A stretch of DNA of 64,000 nt from Vibrio renipiscarius. Lineage in GTDB: Bacteria; Pseudomonadota; Gammaproteobacteria; Enterobacterales; Vibrionaceae. The translations under genes were made by a program, and so were the position numbers. The notes beneath the pieces were generated by a model. That model did not search any database and was not told the origin of the DNA. It saw only the letters and a program-made list of their open reading frames with translations. Shown in pieces: positions 17,672 through 28,225 of the stretch. Location of the stretch: NCBI RefSeq assembly GCF_000827885.1, contig NZ_JTKH01000019.1:29329-93328 (forward strand), given 5' to 3'. Numbering within the stretch: the first letter of the stretch is position 1; the number at the start of each line of letters is the position of its first letter.

Positions 17672-18538
17672 TTACGCTTCCACCTTGTTGAGGTGTACGT
17701 CCATTTGCGGAAAGGGAATCTCGATGCCATTCGCATCCAACGCCTCTTTGATCGCTTGGTTAGAATCAAAGTAAACGTCCCAGTAATCCGCTGTTTTACA
17801 CCAAGGGCGAACAACAAAGTTTACTGATGAGTCCGCAAGCGCAACCACACCAATAGTGATGTCGTGGTCTTTTAGAATACGCTCATCTTTTTCTAGTGCT
17901 TCTTGGATAACTTTCTTCGTCAGTTTAAGATCTGAGCTGTAAGAAACGCCAATCGTTAAATCAACACGACGAGTATCATGACGTGAGTAGTTGGTAATCG
18001 GGCTACCGATAACGCCTGCGTTTGGTACGACAACCATTTTGTTGTCTGGTGTTTTTAGCACAGTTTGGAAGATTTGAATTGCTTCAACGCTACCAGCAAC
18101 GCCACCCACTTCAACATAATCGCCTGATTTGAATGGACGGAAGCCAACAATCAATACGCCTGCTGCGAAGTTAGATAGTGAGCCTTGCAGAGCAAGACCA
18201 ATCGCTAAGCCTGCGGCACCGATAACGGCAACCACTGATGCGGTCTGTACCCCAATGCGGCTTAGTGCAGCAATAAGCACAATCACAAATAATGTGTAGC
18301 GGACGATACCATGGATAAACTCAATAACGGCTTTATCCATTTTCTTTTTATCAAGCATCTTCGCGACGCTATTCGCCACCATTTTTGCAACGATATTACC
18401 AATAAATAGAATCAGTACCGCTGAAATGATATTCACGCCATACTGAATCAACAGATCCGAATTGCTGTTAAGCCAAGTCTCAGCTTTTGCTAAACTATCC
18501 ACCAATGGAGTTTGGATGTCCACAGACTCACCTGCCAT
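17672..18538 (-). CDS. mscS: Small-conductance mechanosensitive channel
   Basis: 288 residues, near the E. coli MscS length of 286. It has three transmembrane segments, with the Gly/Ala-rich pore helix block VIGAAGLAIGLALQGSLSN about residues 100-118. A beta domain (PFKSGDYVEVGGVAG) and a C-terminal alpha/beta domain follow. It opens under membrane tension to release solutes during hypo-osmotic shock. The RBS region reads GAGAGGAAATTAAT before the ATG. Confidence 0.96.
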   Translation of the reverse strand: MAGESVDIQTPLVDSLAKAETWLNSNSDLLIQYGVNIISAVLILFIGNIVAKMVANSVAKMLDKKKMDKAVIEFIHGIVRYTLFVIVLIAALSRIGVQTASVVAVIGAAGLAIGLALQGSLSNFAAGVLIVGFRPFKSGDYVEVGGVAGSVEAIQIFQTVLKTPDNKMVVVPNAGVIGSPITNYSRHDTRRVDLTIGVSYSSDLKLTKKVIQEALEKDERILKDHDITIGVVALADSSVNFVVRPWCKTADYWDVYFDSNQAIKEALDANGIEIPFPQMDVHLNKVEA

Positions 18539-18782
18539 ATTAATTTCCTCTCAAATACATGCGACTTTAAAAAACGACAATATCCCTATACATCTACTGA
18601 GCAAATGTCAGTTTGCGGCAAGATAGCCCAGTTTATGGTTTTAGCAAAGTAAAGATTATGCAAAAACAATCAAAACAAAGAGTTACATACCTAAGTGATG
18701 TTGGCTGTTAAAGCCTACTCATTACCGTTACATTTCGCCACATTTTTTTATCAAAAGTCGTGTCATATTAAATTACAGGCAT

Positions 18783-18812
18783 AAAAAAACCCGCTCAAAG
18801 AGCGGGCTTTCA
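18783..18812 (-). terminator. Terminator of fbaA
   Basis: Minus-strand stem CCCGCTC / GAGCGGG with loop TTT and a seven-T tail. Confidence 0.9.
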
Positions 18813-18834
18813 ACATTCTAATTCTTAAATAGAA

Positions 18835-19911
18835 TTATAGTACGTCGATTGCGTTTAGGTCAGCGAATGCTTTCTCTAGACGAGTAACCATTGATGCTTG
18901 ACCAGAGCGTAGCCATACGCGTGGATCGTAGTACTTTTTGTTTGGCGCAGATTCGCCAGTTGGGTTACCGATTTGACCTTGTAGGAAATCACGGTTTTCA
19001 GCTTCGTAAGTACGGATGCCGTCCCAAGTTGCCCACTGTGTATCAGTATCGATGTTCATTTTGATAACACCGTAGCCGATAGACTCTTGGATTTCAGCTT
19101 CAGAAGAACCTGAACCACCGTGGAATACGAAGTTTAGAGCGTTAGGTGCGATACCGAACTTCTCTGCACAGTATGCTTGAGAATCACGTAGGATTGTTGG
19201 AGTTAGTACAACGTTACCCGCTTGGTAAACACCGTGTACGTTACCGAAAGATGCTGCGATAGTGAAACGTGGGCTGATAGCCGTTAGTTTTTCGTATGCG
19301 TAAGCAACGTCTTCTGGAGAAGTGTACAGCTCAGATGCGTCCATGTGAGAGTTATCAACGCCATCTTCTTCGCCACCAGTACAACCTAGTTCGATTTCTA
19401 GAGTCATGCCCATTTTCGCCATGCGAGCTAGGTATTGACCAGAGATCTCGATGTTCTCTTCTAGAGACTCTTCAGAAAGGTCGATCATGTGAGAAGAGAA
19501 TAGTGGTTTACCAGTTTGAGCGAAGAACTCTTCACCCGCGTCTAGTAGGCCGTCGATCCAAGGAAGCAATTTCTTCGCAGCGTGGTCAGTGTGAAGGATT
19601 ACTGGAACGCCGTAAGATTCTGCAACAGCGTGAACGTATTTAGCGCCCGCTACTGCGCCAAGGATTTGTGCACCTTGACCTTCAAGTTTAACGCCTTTAC
19701 CAACGAAGAAGCCTGCACCGCCGTTAGAGAACTGAACTACAACAGGAGCTTTAACTTTAGAAGCCGCTTCTAGAACACCGTTGATAGAGTCAGTGTTAAC
19801 TACGTTAACTGCTGGAAGAGCAAATTTGTTCTCTTTTGCTACTTCAAATACTTTTTGTACGTCGTCGCCAGAAATAACGCCTGGTTTTACGAAATCGAAG
19901 ATCTTAGACAT
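18835..19911 (-). CDS. fbaA: Class II fructose-bisphosphate aldolase
   Basis: 358 residues, as in E. coli FbaA. Zinc-dependent cleavage of fructose 1,6-bisphosphate to glyceraldehyde 3-phosphate and dihydroxyacetone phosphate. Metal and catalytic blocks include VILHTDHAAKK (Asp and His), LEIELGCTGGEEDGVDN, and FVFHGGSGSS. Highly biased codons. It follows pgk and epd on the same strand, the usual epd-pgk-fba order. Confidence 0.98.
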   Translation of the reverse strand: MSKIFDFVKPGVISGDDVQKVFEVAKENKFALPAVNVVNTDSINGVLEAASKVKAPVVVQFSNGGAGFFVGKGVKLEGQGAQILGAVAGAKYVHAVAESYGVPVILHTDHAAKKLLPWIDGLLDAGEEFFAQTGKPLFSSHMIDLSEESLEENIEISGQYLARMAKMGMTLEIELGCTGGEEDGVDNSHMDASELYTSPEDVAYAYEKLTAISPRFTIAASFGNVHGVYQAGNVVLTPTILRDSQAYCAEKFGIAPNALNFVFHGGSGSSEAEIQESIGYGVIKMNIDTDTQWATWDGIRTYEAENRDFLQGQIGNPTGESAPNKKYYDPRVWLRSGQASMVTRLEKAFADLNAIDVL

Positions 19912-20029
19912 GGGTTGTAGTCCTATTTATCTGTCGTTTTAAAAACTAAAACTAATTATTAATTTAAATTTGCAATCGTTTGCTCACAACTCGCGGTATT
20001 CTAACAGAGAATTATGTGACTTGCAGCAA

Positions 20030-20066
20030 ACAAGAAAGCGGAAGATTTCTCTCCCGCTTTCTTTGA
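20030..20066 (-). terminator. Weak terminator-like hairpin after pgk
   Basis: Minus-strand AGAAAGCGG pairs with CCGCTTTCT across a 12-base purine-rich loop, with a modest T-rich tail. Partial read-through into fbaA is likely. Confidence 0.4.
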
Positions 20067-20067
20067 A

Positions 20068-21228
20068 TTATTTAGCGCGTGACTCTAGCATTTCAACTGC
20101 TGGAAGTACTTTACCTTCAACGAACTCAAGGAATGCACCGCCGCCAGTAGAGATGTAAGAAACATCTGCTTTGATACCGAACTTGTCGATAGCTGCTAGC
20201 GTGTCACCACCGCCCGCTACAGAGAAACCTGCAGACTTAGCGATTGCTTCAGAAATACCTTTAGTACCTGCTTCGAAGTTCTTGAACTCGAATACACCTA
20301 CAGGGCCGTTCCAAAGGATAGTTTTTGCGTTCGCGATGATGTCCGCTAGAACCGCTGTTGAATCTGGACCTAGATCGAAGATCATGTCGTCATCTTGAAC
20401 GTCAGCAACGTTCTTGATTTCAGCTTCTGCGTTTTCATCAAATGCTTTTGCACAAGCAACGTCAGTTGCTACTGGAATTGCACAGTCTTTCATTAGTTTT
20501 TTAGCGGTTTCAACTAGGTCTGCTTCGTATAGAGACTTACCTACGTTGTGGCCTTCAGCGGCAATGAAAGTGTTCGCGATACCACCACCAACAACAAGTT
20601 GGTCAGCGATTTTAGATAGTGACTCAAGAACAGTCAGCTTAGTAGAAACTTTAGAACCACCAACGATAGCGACTAGTGGACGCTCTGGGTTGCTCATCGC
20701 TTTACCAAGTGCTTCTAGTTCAGCTGCTAGTAGAGGACCAGCACAAGCGATATCTGCGTGCATGCCTACGCCGTGCGTAGAAGCTTGTGCACGGTGAGCA
20801 GTGCCGAATGCATCCATTACGAATACGTCACATAGTGCTGCGTATGCTTTAGATAGTTCTTCTTCGTTTTTCTTCTCGCCTTTGTTAAAGCGAACGTTTT
20901 CAAGAACAACAAGCTCACCAGTGTTTAGCTCTAGACCGTTTAGGTAGTCTTTCGCTAGTTTCACTTCGCAGTCTAGTGCGTCGTTTAGGTAGTTAACTAC
21001 AGGAGCTAGAGAGAACTCTTCTGCGTATTCGCCTTCAGTAGGACGACCTAGGTGAGAAGTAACCATAACTTTCGCGCCAGCTTCTAGGCAAAGTTTGATA
21101 GTTGGTAGAGATGCAAGAATACGTGCATCTGAAGTTACTTTACCGTTTTTTACTGGTACGTTTAGGTCAGCACGGATGAATACGCGTTTACCTGCTAGAT
21201 CCAGGTCGGTCATCTTGATTACAGACAT
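20068..21228 (-). CDS. pgk: Phosphoglycerate kinase
   Basis: 386 residues from the ATG at 21228 ([15 protein letters not shown]), preceded by AGAGGACAAATC; the longer frame from 21243 includes the ribosome site itself. Transfers phosphate from 1,3-bisphosphoglycerate to ADP. Blocks [23 protein letters not shown] and the C-terminal [14 protein letters not shown] are canonical. Highly biased codons. Lies between epd and fbaA. Confidence 0.98.
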   Translation of the reverse strand: MSVIKMTDLDLAGKRVFIRADLNVPVKNGKVTSDARILASLPTIKLCLEAGAKVMVTSHLGRPTEGEYAEEFSLAPVVNYLNDALDCEVKLAKDYLNGLELNTGELVVLENVRFNKGEKKNEEELSKAYAALCDVFVMDAFGTAHRAQASTHGVGMHADIACAGPLLAAELEALGKAMSNPERPLVAIVGGSKVSTKLTVLESLSKIADQLVVGGGIANTFIAAEGHNVGKSLYEADLVETAKKLMKDCAIPVATDVACAKAFDENAEAEIKNVADVQDDDMIFDLGPDSTAVLADIIANAKTILWNGPVGVFEFKNFEAGTKGISEAIAKSAGFSVAGGGDTLAAIDKFGIKADVSYISTGGGAFLEFVEGKVLPAVEMLESRAK

Positions 21229-21381
21229 GATTTGTCCTCTCAAATATTAAATAAATAAAGTTTTTGGAAACCCGGCAATCCTGCCGAGCCTAATAATTCT
21301 TCAAACTAATTACTGATATGGAGCTTACTCTTATTTATTTCAAGGGTGAAAATAAATAATTCCTACTCATCAGTTGAGGCC

Positions 21382-22407
21382 TTATTTAGAGATCTGCATC
21401 ACAAGAGCAGTATCCAACATCCTATTCGCAAAGCCCCATTCGTTGTCGCACCAAACGAGCATTTTTACTAAATGTCCGTTACTCACTCGGGTCTGAGAAC
21501 CATCTACAATCGCACTGTGTGGATCATGGTTAAAGTCTACCGAGACAAGCGGCGCTTCAGTATAGTCAACTATATGACGTAATGTACACTGAGATGCATT
21601 AACAATGGTTTGATTTACGTCATTAACTTTCACATTCGTACTAATCGTGACACTTAAATCCATCGCCGTCACATTAACCGTCGGCACGCGTACGGAAATA
21701 GCTTCAAACTTGTTGGAAAATTTCGGGAATATTCTTTCAATCCCTTTATGTAATTTAGTATCGACGGGGATGATCGATTGGCTTGCAGCTCGAGTTCGAC
21801 GTAGGTCTGGATGATAAGCGTCAATGACTTGTTGATCGTTCATTGAGGAGTGAATCGTCGTGATGGTGCCAGAATCAATGCCAAAGGCATCATCTAATAC
21901 CTGAATGATCGGTACGATACAGTTGGTCGTGCAAGAGCCATTCGAGACGATGGTGTGTCCAGGGGTTAACGTGTGATGATTCACGCCATAGATAATGGTG
22001 TTATCAAGATCATTCGCGCCAGGATGTGAGAAGAGCACTTTTTTTGCGCCCGCCTCGATATGCGCAAGGCCATCCGCTCGGCAACCATAAACCCCGGTAC
22101 AATCAAGTACGATATCAACGTCCAAATCACGCCACGGCAACAGTTCTATGTCGCCAATATGCAAAATTCGAATCGTATCGTGCTCACCCGATTGGTGATG
22201 TATGTAGAGATGTTCTTGGTCATGGCTGATTTTTTTCGCAAATCTACCATGACTGGTGTCGTATTGAAGTAAGTGCGCCATTGCCTCTGGTTGAGCCAAT
22301 TCATTGACTGCCACTACTTTGATCTGTTGATGCTTGCCGCTTTCATACACCGCTCGCAACACATTACGACCGATCCGTCCAAATCCATTGATCGCAACTT
22401 TCAGCAT
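21382..22407 (-). CDS. epd: D-erythrose-4-phosphate dehydrogenase
   Basis: 341 residues; a GapA-like enzyme with NAD-binding [14 protein letters not shown] and active-site [12 protein letters not shown]. Oxidises erythrose 4-phosphate to 4-phosphoerythronate, the first step of the deoxyxylulose 5-phosphate-dependent pyridoxal phosphate pathway. Identified as epd rather than gapA by its place before pgk-fba and its divergence from glycolytic GAPDH. Codon bias is weaker than in pgk and fbaA, in line with lower expression. Confidence 0.93.
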   Translation of the reverse strand: MLKVAINGFGRIGRNVLRAVYESGKHQQIKVVAVNELAQPEAMAHLLQYDTSHGRFAKKISHDQEHLYIHHQSGEHDTIRILHIGDIELLPWRDLDVDIVLDCTGVYGCRADGLAHIEAGAKKVLFSHPGANDLDNTIIYGVNHHTLTPGHTIVSNGSCTTNCIVPIIQVLDDAFGIDSGTITTIHSSMNDQQVIDAYHPDLRRTRAASQSIIPVDTKLHKGIERIFPKFSNKFEAISVRVPTVNVTAMDLSVTISTNVKVNDVNQTIVNASQCTLRHIVDYTEAPLVSVDFNHDPHSAIVDGSQTRVSNGHLVKMLVWCDNEWGFANRMLDTALVMQISK

Positions 22408-22606
22408 AATTCCATCGCCTATCGCTCTTTAATGTCACATCGTAAATACGTGCCACAAATACTAACCGATCTCCTAATAAAGCGCAGTAAAAGAGTGATC
22501 CTTCCCTAATCAAGAAATGAATGGAGGGGCGTGATGAATCGCACGGTGGCATTACGGCTTATACTTGTGCATTTATTATTCAATACATAACTTAAAAGGA
22601 TTTGGT

Positions 22607-22843
22607 ATGTCCCTCTCAAGCGATGCTCATTTTTGCAAAAAATGTCAAAAAGACACCCCATATAGCGAGATATTGGTGCGCAAACCAAGCAAATACGATA
22701 CTGACCGGAGTGTTATTGGGCGAATCAAATTATTTGCGCACACCTTTATCAATGGCGGCAACTATCACGACATGGATCGATATGTCACCTGCAAAGTTTG
22801 TGGCTTAAAAGAGCTCGACAATAAAGGCCAAGAGCACGAATAG
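22607..22843 (+). CDS. Small zinc-ribbon-like hypothetical protein
   Basis: 78 residues from the ATG at 22607 (MSLSSDAHFC), which follows AAAGGA by the right distance; a longer frame from 22565 has no ribosome site. It has CKKC near residue 9-12 and CKVC near residue 63-66, a likely zinc-binding pair. No signal peptide or membrane segment. It is the only plus-strand gene between two minus-strand metabolic blocks. Function unknown. Confidence 0.75.
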   Translation: MSLSSDAHFCKKCQKDTPYSEILVRKPSKYDTDRSVIGRIKLFAHTFINGGNYHDMDRYVTCKVCGLKELDNKGQEHE

Positions 22844-22879
22844 CTCATCATTCTGCTACTGATAAAAAATACCGATATA

Positions 22880-22908
22880 AAAAAACCGAGCTAATCGCTC
22901 GGTTTTTA
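22880..22908. terminator. Bidirectional terminator between the zinc-ribbon gene and tkt
   Basis: Stem ACCGAGC / GCTCGGT with loop TAATC, flanked by A and T runs on both strands. Confidence 0.88.
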
Positions 22909-22947
22909 TGTTTAAGAAGCTATTTTTATTTAGCTAGCAAGCGGCAA

Positions 22948-24942
22948 TTAAGCCAATAGCTCTTGCGCAGTGTTCACGACGTTTTCAACCGTGAAGCCGA
23001 ACATTTCAAACAGTTGCTCAGCTGGCGCTGATTCACCGAATGTCGTCATACCGATGATACGACCATCAAAACCTACGTACTTGTACCAGAAGTCAGCAAT
23101 GCCCGCTTCAATCGCGATACGCGCTGTCACATCTGATGGCAATACTGATTCACGGTAAGCCGCATCTTGCTTATCAAACGCATCGGTTGCTGGCATTGAT
23201 ACGATACGTACCGCTTTGCCTTGCGCCGTTAGTTCTTCTGCCGCTTTCACCGCTAGCTCAACTTCAGAACCCGTTGCGATAAGGATTAGCTCAGGCTTGC
23301 CTGCGCAATCTTTAAGGATGTAGCCGCCGCGCGCGATGTTCGCCACTTGCTCTGCATCACGAGGTTGTTGTGCTAGGTTTTGACGCGAGAAGATAAGCGC
23401 TGATGGGCCATCTTTACGTTCAATCGCCAGTTTCCATGCCACTGCAGACTCAACTTGGTCACATGGGCGCCATGTGCTCATGTTTGGTGTTAGGCGTAGA
23501 GAAGCAATTTGCTCAACCGGTTGGTGAGTCGGGCCATCTTCGCCCAGACCGATAGAGTCATGGGTGTACACTTGGATGTTCTGAATCTTCATCAGAGCAG
23601 CCATGCGCATCGCGTTACGTGCGTATTCCATAAACATAAGGAAAGTCGCACCGTAAGGCACGAAACCACCATGCAGAGCGATACCGTTCATGATCGCCGT
23701 CATGCCGAATTCACGCACACCGTAATGGATGTAGTTACCAGAGAAGTCTTCTGCGGTTAACGACTTAGAGCCAGACCACATGGTCAGGTTAGAAGGCGCT
23801 AGGTCAGCTGAGCCGCCCATGAACTCAGGTAGCATCGCACCAAACGCTTCTAGTGCGTTTTGAGACGCTTTGCGTGATGCAATGTTAGCTGGGTTTGCTT
23901 GTAGATCCGCAATGATTTGCTGAGTCTTCTCTTCCCACTGCGCTGGCAGTTCACCGTTTACACGGCGCTTGAACTCTGCCGCTTCCACTGGGTAAGCGGC
24001 TGCGTAAGCGGCGAATTTTGCATCCCAAGCCGCTTCTTTATCTGCGCCGGCTGCTTTTGCATCCCACTCAGAGTAAACATCCGCTGGAATTTCAAATGCA
24101 GGGTGTTCCCAACCTAGGAATTCACGCGCCGCGGCGATTTCTTCTGCACCCAGTGGCGCGCCGTGACAATCATGAGAGCCTGATTTGTTTGGCGAACCAA
24201 AACCGATGATGGTTTTAGTACAGATTAGCGTCGGACGAGGATCCGCTTTTGCCGCTTCAATTGCCGCATTGATTGCGTCAGCATCGTGACCATCAACCGC
24301 TGGGATAACATGCCAGCCGTACGCTTCAAAACGCTTAGGCGTATCGTCAGAGAACCAACCTTCCACGTGACCATCGATTGAGATGCCGTTGTCATCCCAA
24401 AATGCAATCAGTTTTCCTAGACCAAGCGTACCCGCAAGAGAACAAGCTTCGTGCGAGATGCCTTCCATCAAACAGCCATCACCCATGAACACATAAGTGT
24501 GGTGGTCAACGATGTCGTGGCCTTCTTTATTGAACTGAGCAGCCAGTGACTTTTCAGCCATCGCCATACCAACAGCGTTGGTGATGCCTTGACCTAGAGG
24601 GCCGGTTGTCGTTTCGATGCCTGGTGCGTAACCGTATTCAGGGTGACCTGGCGTTTTAGAGTGCAGTTGACGGAAGTTCTTAAGGTCGTCGATAGACAGC
24701 TCGTAACCACTTAGGTGTAGTAGAGAGTAAATCAGCATTGAACCGTGGCCGTTAGAAAGAATAAAACGGTCACGATCAGCCCACTCAGGGTTCACTGGGT
24801 TGTGGTTTAGGTGAGAACGCCAAAGTACTTCAGCGATATCAGCCATACCCATTGGTGCGCCAGGGTGGCCTGAGTTTGCTTGTTGAACGCCATCCATGCT
24901 CAGTGCGCGGATTGCATTTGCTAGGTGTTTACGAGAAGACAT
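22948..24942 (-). CDS. tkt: Transketolase
   Basis: 664 residues from the ATG at 24942 ([14 protein letters not shown]), preceded by AGGAGCAGAC; the frame extends to 24960 but without a site. Thiamin-diphosphate enzyme moving two-carbon units between pentose phosphates, erythrose 4-phosphate and fructose 6-phosphate. Motifs: SGHPGAPMG, the ThDP motif [13 protein letters not shown], and [13 protein letters not shown]. Usual family length. Its erythrose 4-phosphate links functionally to epd. Confidence 0.97.
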   Translation of the reverse strand: MSSRKHLANAIRALSMDGVQQANSGHPGAPMGMADIAEVLWRSHLNHNPVNPEWADRDRFILSNGHGSMLIYSLLHLSGYELSIDDLKNFRQLHSKTPGHPEYGYAPGIETTTGPLGQGITNAVGMAMAEKSLAAQFNKEGHDIVDHHTYVFMGDGCLMEGISHEACSLAGTLGLGKLIAFWDDNGISIDGHVEGWFSDDTPKRFEAYGWHVIPAVDGHDADAINAAIEAAKADPRPTLICTKTIIGFGSPNKSGSHDCHGAPLGAEEIAAAREFLGWEHPAFEIPADVYSEWDAKAAGADKEAAWDAKFAAYAAAYPVEAAEFKRRVNGELPAQWEEKTQQIIADLQANPANIASRKASQNALEAFGAMLPEFMGGSADLAPSNLTMWSGSKSLTAEDFSGNYIHYGVREFGMTAIMNGIALHGGFVPYGATFLMFMEYARNAMRMAALMKIQNIQVYTHDSIGLGEDGPTHQPVEQIASLRLTPNMSTWRPCDQVESAVAWKLAIERKDGPSALIFSRQNLAQQPRDAEQVANIARGGYILKDCAGKPELILIATGSEVELAVKAAEELTAQGKAVRIVSMPATDAFDKQDAAYRESVLPSDVTARIAIEAGIADFWYKYVGFDGRIIGMTTFGESAPAEQLFEMFGFTVENVVNTAQELLA

Positions 24943-25144
24943 GTCTGCTCCTAAGTGCAAGTAAGCGAATTAATGTAGGGGGATTTAATAGGCCAGTATT
25001 CTCTCAGAGCCCCCATAGCACTGCAAACGTTTTCCTGACTTAAAACACACAAATATTCTGCTTTTATCGACTATTTCCCCCGTCTTCGAGCATTTACCAA
25101 AGAATAAAGCAAACGATTGGTTTTTAGATAGTTGAAAAAAGAAC

Positions 25145-25196
25145 TTGTAATTCGAACATTCAAATCTAGAATAGACGTCTAGATGTAGAAACACCT
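25145..25196 (+). promoter_or_regulatory. metK promoter with MetJ box
   Basis: Candidate -35 TTGTAA (25145-25150) and -10 TAGAAT (25167-25172) have a 16-bp spacer. At 25173-25180 there is a perfect MetJ half-site, AGACGTCT, followed in tandem by AGATGTAG (25181-25188). MetJ binds tandem 8-mers and uses S-adenosylmethionine, the MetK product, as corepressor, so this is feedback repression. Confidence 0.75.
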
Positions 25197-25264
25197 ACAT
25201 AGCTGAAGACTACTTTTGATACAGATATCGATTGTCTGTATCGACGAACAAACATGGAGTTCAC

Positions 25265-26419
25265 ATGGCTAAGCACCTATTTACCTCTGAGTCAGTTTCA
25301 GAAGGCCATCCAGATAAAATTGCAGACCAAATCTCGGATGCGGTTCTTGATGCGATCTTAGAACAAGACCCGAAAGCACGTGTTGCGTGTGAAACCTACG
25401 TAAAAACCGGCATGGTAATGGTCGGTGGTGAAGTGACCACTTCTGCATGGGTTGATATCGAAGAAATCACCCGTGAAACCGTACGTGATATCGGTTACGT
25501 ACACTCAGACATGGGCTTTGATGCGAACTCTTGTGCAGTATTAAACACGATCGGTAAGCAATCACCAGACATCAACCAAGGTGTTGATAAGGCTGACCCT
25601 AAAGAGCAAGGCGCTGGCGACCAAGGCATCATGTTTGGTTACGCGACAAACGAAACTGACATTCTAATGCCTGCACCAATCACTTACTCTCACCTGTTGA
25701 TGAAAAAACAGGCAGAAGTGCGTAAGAGCGGCAAACTAGATTTCCTTCGCCCTGATGCGAAATCACAAGTTACTTTCCAATACGATCAAGGCAAAATTGT
25801 TGGTATTGATGCTGTTGTTCTTTCAACGCAACACTGTGATTCCGTCACAACGCCAGATCTGCGTGAAGCAGTCATGGAAGAGATCATCAAGCCAGTACTG
25901 CCTGCTGAGTGGCTAAGTAAAGAAACAAAATTCTTTATCAACCCAACCGGTCGTTTTGTTATCGGTGGCCCAATGGGTGACTGTGGTTTGACCGGTCGTA
26001 AGATCATCGTTGATACCTACGGCGGCGCAGCGCGTCACGGCGGTGGTGCGTTCTCTGGTAAAGATCCATCAAAAGTTGACCGTTCTGCAGCATACGCAGC
26101 GCGTTACGTAGCAAAAAACATTGTTGCGGCTGGTATGGCTGACCGTTGTGAGATCCAACTGTCTTACGCAATCGGTGTTGCTGATCCAACCTCAATCATG
26201 GTTGAAACGTTCGGTACAGAAAAAGTATCACAAGAGATCATCATTGAAGCGGTTCGCCAACACTTCGATCTACGTCCATACGGCCTGCAAGAGATGTTGA
26301 ACCTACTTCAACCAATCTATAAGCAAACCGCCGCTTACGGTCACTTTGGTCGTGAAGAGTTCCCTTGGGAAGCGACGGACAAAGCAGCACTATTGCGCGA
26401 TTTCGCTGGCCTTAAGTAA
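25265..26419 (+). CDS. metK: S-adenosylmethionine synthetase
   Basis: 384 residues from the ATG at 25265 ([18 protein letters not shown]), preceded by GGAG at the right distance; a longer frame from 25232 is not conserved. Makes S-adenosylmethionine from methionine and ATP. Motifs: [24 protein letters not shown] and [16 protein letters not shown]. Monocistronic with its own promoter, MetJ box and terminator. Confidence 0.98.
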   Translation: MAKHLFTSESVSEGHPDKIADQISDAVLDAILEQDPKARVACETYVKTGMVMVGGEVTTSAWVDIEEITRETVRDIGYVHSDMGFDANSCAVLNTIGKQSPDINQGVDKADPKEQGAGDQGIMFGYATNETDILMPAPITYSHLLMKKQAEVRKSGKLDFLRPDAKSQVTFQYDQGKIVGIDAVVLSTQHCDSVTTPDLREAVMEEIIKPVLPAEWLSKETKFFINPTGRFVIGGPMGDCGLTGRKIIVDTYGGAARHGGGAFSGKDPSKVDRSAAYAARYVAKNIVAAGMADRCEIQLSYAIGVADPTSIMVETFGTEKVSQEIIIEAVRQHFDLRPYGLQEMLNLLQPIYKQTAAYGHFGREEFPWEATDKAALLRDFAGLK

Positions 26420-26441
26420 CACTTAAAGCAACGAATCTTTC

Positions 26442-26475
26442 AGCCCTTGCAGTTTACTGTGAGGGCTTTTTTCTT
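26442..26475 (+). terminator. Terminator of metK
   Basis: Outer stem AGCCCT / AGGGCT and inner CAG / CTG, followed by a T run. Confidence 0.85.
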
Positions 26476-26548
26476 TTCACTGCCCTGCACTTTTTTCATC
26501 ATACTTCCCCAACCTCCCCTTCAGCGTCGATCCGAGAATAATTTGTAA

Positions 26549-26568
26549 ATTGGCACATTATTGCCAAT
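26549..26568. promoter_or_regulatory. Inverted repeat upstream of the DUF2189 gene
   Basis: ATTGGCA-N6-TGCCAAT is a perfect inverted repeat in AT-rich DNA about 180 bp before the gene. It looks like an operator; the regulator is unknown. The rest of 26476-26745 holds no gene I can support. Confidence 0.4.
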
Positions 26569-26745
26569 AGTTAAAATAATGTTAAATATCATTTCTACAC
26601 GTATAAGATAATGACTGATATTCAACACATTGATTTTTAAACCATGATGCCGGATAACGCGCGTTTGCTGTCCCGTCTTTCAGTCCGTCATTCAAACAAC
26701 CACCAGCAGTCAGTGGGATCTGAGAGAGACCATCAAGGAGGAACT

Positions 26746-27543
26746 ATGCCTCGAACTGTGAATCCATCGGACTTCAAAAGCGGAAAAAAAGAAGTCCCCA
26801 ACCATGAATATGCTCGAACCATATCGTGTAACCAAGTCAGCATCAGTGCGCCTTTTCATTGGCTCGCGCTTGGCCTGCATGACTTGGTCAAAATGCCCAT
26901 CATCAGTGCCTTTTATGGCCTGTGCTTTATGGCCGCCGCGATCGGCATTGTGCTATTAGTACAATGGCAAGGTACCCATTTAGTCGTCATGCCAAGTCTT
27001 GTTGTCTATATGCTTATAGGGCCTTTTTTAGCGCTTGGTCTTTATGATGCAAGTTGGGCGAGAGAAAGAGGACGCAGTGCCAGCTTATTTCATTCCATCA
27101 AAGCCATCAGTCGCAACTCTACCTCTCAGTGGGCCTTTGCTCTATTACTCGCGATGAGCATGATCTTTTGGATGCGAATTGCCGCTTTATTGCATGCTAT
27201 CTATCCCTCAGTCCAAGGCGCACCGCTAGCGGATTTTCTCCCCTTCCTTATCATTGGATCGATCGTTGGTTTCGTTTTAGCCTGCGTCGTTTTTAGTTTG
27301 TCAGCCTTTTCGATTCCATTAATGATGGAGCGTCGCGTGGATATGATGACCGCTGTATTCACTAGCTTTAACGCCGTGAAAAGCAACATCCCCGCCATGA
27401 TCGTCTGGGCGGCGATCATTTGTGGCGGCATCTTAATTGGCTTTGCGACCTACGGCATCGGCATGCTGTTTACTATGCCGATTCTTGGCTACGGTACTTG
27501 GCATGCTTATCACGAGGTCATCAAGAAGAAACATCACCCTTAA
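26746..27543 (+). CDS. DUF2189-type integral membrane protein
   Basis: 265 residues from the ATG at 26746, chosen for the strong AAGGAGGAACT ribosome site; a longer frame starts at 26644. After a hydrophilic N-terminus of about 45 residues there are roughly six hydrophobic segments. The blocks LVVYMLIGPFLALGLYDA and LFHSIKAISRNSTSQWAFAL resemble the DUF2189 family, sometimes described near cytochrome oxidase genes. The function is not established. Inner membrane. Confidence 0.8.
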   Translation: MPRTVNPSDFKSGKKEVPNHEYARTISCNQVSISAPFHWLALGLHDLVKMPIISAFYGLCFMAAAIGIVLLVQWQGTHLVVMPSLVVYMLIGPFLALGLYDASWARERGRSASLFHSIKAISRNSTSQWAFALLLAMSMIFWMRIAALLHAIYPSVQGAPLADFLPFLIIGSIVGFVLACVVFSLSAFSIPLMMERRVDMMTAVFTSFNAVKSNIPAMIVWAAIICGGILIGFATYGIGMLFTMPILGYGTWHAYHEVIKKKHHP

Positions 27544-27602
27544 CAGAATTTCCTTAACCGCATTTTCTTAACAGCGTTGATGCTTCGCTATATGATGCAG
27601 AC

Positions 27603-27630
27603 AGCCCAGCCATTACGCTGGGCTCTTTTT
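27603..27630 (+). terminator. Terminator of the DUF2189 gene
   Basis: Stem AGCCCAGC / GCTGGGCT with loop CATTAC and CTTTTT tail. Confidence 0.85.
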
Positions 27631-27652
27631 ATGGTTAAGGCGTGGAGAAAGC

Positions 27653-28150
27653 GTGGACAAAGAACTCAATTATCAGGCCATACGAAAAGTGGCAGAGTGC
27701 ATCAAACTCGCTGAGCAGGCTTTTCAGCGCTCTTTTCCTCAACCGACACTCAGCTATCAATTACGTGGCAAAGCGGCTGGAAAAGCCTACTTGCAACTCA
27801 ATCAGGTACGCATCAATCCGGTCCTCTTCTTGGAAAACCAGCATGCTTTCTTAGATGAAGTCATTCCTCACGAGGTCGCGCATTTAATTACCTATCAAGT
27901 CTATGGTCGTGTTCGTCCCCACGGAACGCAATGGAAAGGCGTGATGGAAAGTGTCTTTGCTATCCCAGCCCGAACAACACACTCTTTTGCGACCGAGTCT
28001 GTACAAGGCAAAACCTTTCAATATCGTTGTCACTGTCGCGACTACCCACTGACCATTCGCCGTCACAATAAGATCCTAAGAGGACAGATGAGCTATCGTT
28101 GTCAGCAATGCCAGCACCTGTTGAGCTTCACCGGTAAGCAACTCAGCTAA
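27653..28150 (+). CDS. sprT: SprT family zinc-metalloprotease-like protein
   Basis: 165 residues from a GTG at 27653, preceded by GGAGAAAGC. It carries the zinc metallopeptidase motif HEVAH (about residue 80) and a C-terminal zinc ribbon, with CHC (about residue 124) and CQQC (about residue 150). SprT relates to the eukaryotic Spartan protease domain; the bacterial role is unproven. The gene sits before endA, as in E. coli and V. cholerae. Confidence 0.93.
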   Translation: MDKELNYQAIRKVAECIKLAEQAFQRSFPQPTLSYQLRGKAAGKAYLQLNQVRINPVLFLENQHAFLDEVIPHEVAHLITYQVYGRVRPHGTQWKGVMESVFAIPARTTHSFATESVQGKTFQYRCHCRDYPLTIRRHNKILRGQMSYRCQQCQHLLSFTGKQLS

Positions 28151-28225
28151 TCACAAAATTATCACCGACTTGTTATTAAATTGAGTGATATCATGCAAAA
28201 AGACATTCCTTTATAAGACTTTTTC

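Noticed and set aside
24943..25264. SAM riboswitch upstream of metK
   Set aside because: No conserved SAM-riboswitch fold was visible; the MetJ box and promoter explain control. The stretch holds the tkt and metK promoters and no gene that I can support.
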